Of a stretch of 5,625 nt of DNA, positions 5,015 to 5,625 are shown in pieces (the first letter of the stretch is position 1; each line of letters begins with the position of its first letter). The stretch covers positions 1 through 5,625 of the forward strand of contig JAGCIC010000160.1 in the NCBI GenBank assembly GCA_017648805.1, given 5' to 3'. The notes beneath the pieces are model-generated. The model did no database searches. It had not been told where the DNA came from and saw only the letters and a list, made by a program, of their open reading frames with translations. This stretch comes from Clostridia bacterium (GTDB taxonomy: Bacteria > Bacillota_A > Clostridia > Christensenellales > Aristaeellaceae). Made by a program: the position numbers and the translations under genes.

Positions 5015-5625
5015 TTAGAACGCGGTGTTGAGCAGTTCGATGCCGTCGATGGTGACGTCGAAGTAAGGAGCGGAACGGAAGGAGCTCTCGGAGAACTCGC
5101 CGTCGATGATTACGTCGGTGTCGGGAGTGAAGGCGTCGTCGGTGTCAACGTCGGCCAGGTAGCTGGTCAGGGCTTCGCCGTTAACGGTGAAGGTATCGGT
5201 GGCGAACACCTTCAGGCTGCCGTCTTCCATAGCGGCCTTGGCGGCTTCGATGGCTTCCACGGTGCCCTCAGCGGCGGCGGCGGTGTTGACGTCGGTCAGT
5301 TTGACGGAGCCGGTAGCGATGGTGCCGGTCCAGTCGGTGTCGATGGCTTCACCGGCAGCGACCTTCGCGCAGATGTAAGCGAAGTAGGGAGCCCAGTCGA
5401 TGCGGCTGGCGACGATGAAGGTGTTGGGGCAGGCTTCCACGGTGGAGCCGTTGTAGGAGATGTTGGGGATGTTGGCGGCTTCGCACACGGAGGGAGCGCC
5501 CATGGAGTCGGCATGCTGGGAGATCAGGTCGCAGCCGGCGGCGATCAGAGCCTTGGCGGCGTTGGCTTCCTCGGCCTCGTCATACCAGGAACCGGTGAAC
5601 TGGACCTTCATGGTCACGTCGGGGC
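5015..5625 (-). CDS. BMP/PnrA-family substrate-binding protein of the ABC importer (5' partial)
   Basis: The frame is open from the window edge to TAA at 5017-5015, giving 202 whole residues, the C-terminal part of a protein that is typically 340-400 residues long. The signal peptide and lipobox expected in this lipoprotein family lie outside the window. Visible landmarks are FTGSWYDEAEEANAAKALI (fragment residues 9-27), GCDLISQHADSMGAPSV (30-46), NIPNISYNGS and the RIDWAPYFAYICAKV stretch, all in the order seen in BMP/PnrA/Med proteins that bind purine nucleosides outside the cell. A GTG at 5617 is in frame but is internal coding sequence, not the start. It is the first visible gene of the importer operon and is followed by a hairpin. 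Codon use is strongly biased (ATC, GTC, GCC, GAC), unlike the permease and ATPase genes, which fits high expression. Ligand specificity cannot be told from the fragment. Confidence 0.95.
   Translation of the reverse strand, partial: PDVTMKVQFTGSWYDEAEEANAAKALIAAGCDLISQHADSMGAPSVCEAANIPNISYNGSTVEACPNTFIVASRIDWAPYFAYICAKVAAGEAIDTDWTGTIATGSVKLTDVNTAAAAEGTVEAIEAAKAAMEDGSLKVFATDTFTVNGEALTSYLADVDTDDAFTPDTDVIIDGEFSESSFRSAPYFDVTIDGIELLNTAF

Noticed and set aside
5615..5617. GTG at 5617-5615 as the start of the binding protein
   Set aside because: The frame continues open to the window edge, and the family needs a signal peptide and about 140 or more residues upstream. This GTG codes for an internal valine.
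1..5625. CRISPR array, insertion sequence, phage part, toxin-antitoxin or tRNA
   Set aside because: No spaced perfect repeats, no transposase or integrase motifs, no small gene pair of that kind and no cloverleaf-like sequence found on either strand by reading.

Overview
The window carries bacterial DNA that is moderately GC-rich by eye. All six supportable genes are on the minus strand, so transcription runs from the right end to the left. Protein wording, gene order and AGGAG-type ribosome sites suggest a Firmicute, most likely an anaerobic clostridial lineage of the Oscillospiraceae/Ruminococcaceae kind. That placement is an inference from style, not from a marker gene.

Right part, 5625 down to 1012: an ABC importer operon of the BMP/PnrA class, in the order known from Bacillus subtilis nupN-nupO-nupP-nupQ (yufNOPQ). 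It consists of the C-terminal two thirds of a substrate-binding protein (5015-5625, start outside the window), a double ATPase of 562 residues (3167-4855), a first permease of 384 residues (2009-3163) and a second permease of 320 residues (1012-1974). The binding protein captures the ligand outside the membrane, the two permeases form the channel, and the single polypeptide with two nucleotide-binding domains drives transport. Characterised relatives take up nucleosides or purines, but the exact substrate cannot be read from this sequence. A 159-base spacer separates the binding-protein gene from the ATPase gene. It holds a strong 13-bp hairpin just after the binding-protein stop and a curious inverted pair of degenerate 7-base repeat arrays. 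The remaining transporter genes are tightly packed (3-base and 34-base gaps).

Junction, 923-1011: a textbook intrinsic terminator ends the transporter operon. A TATAAT box directly upstream of it probably serves the next genes, so that their transcript would start inside the terminator hairpin and lack its first arm.

Left part, 922 down to 1: a two-gene unit, a RimJ/RimL-like GNAT N-acetyltransferase (413-922) overlapping by ATGA with a flavodoxin-fold NAD(P)H/FMN oxidoreductase (1-416, C-terminus outside the window). The latter has a compact four-cysteine motif like that of iron-sulfur flavoproteins.

I see no mobile element, CRISPR array, tRNA or rRNA, and no clear sign of a wholly new system. 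The most interesting items are the terminator/promoter overlap, the heptamer repeats in the operon spacer, the insertion in the ATPase, and the cysteine motif of the flavoprotein.
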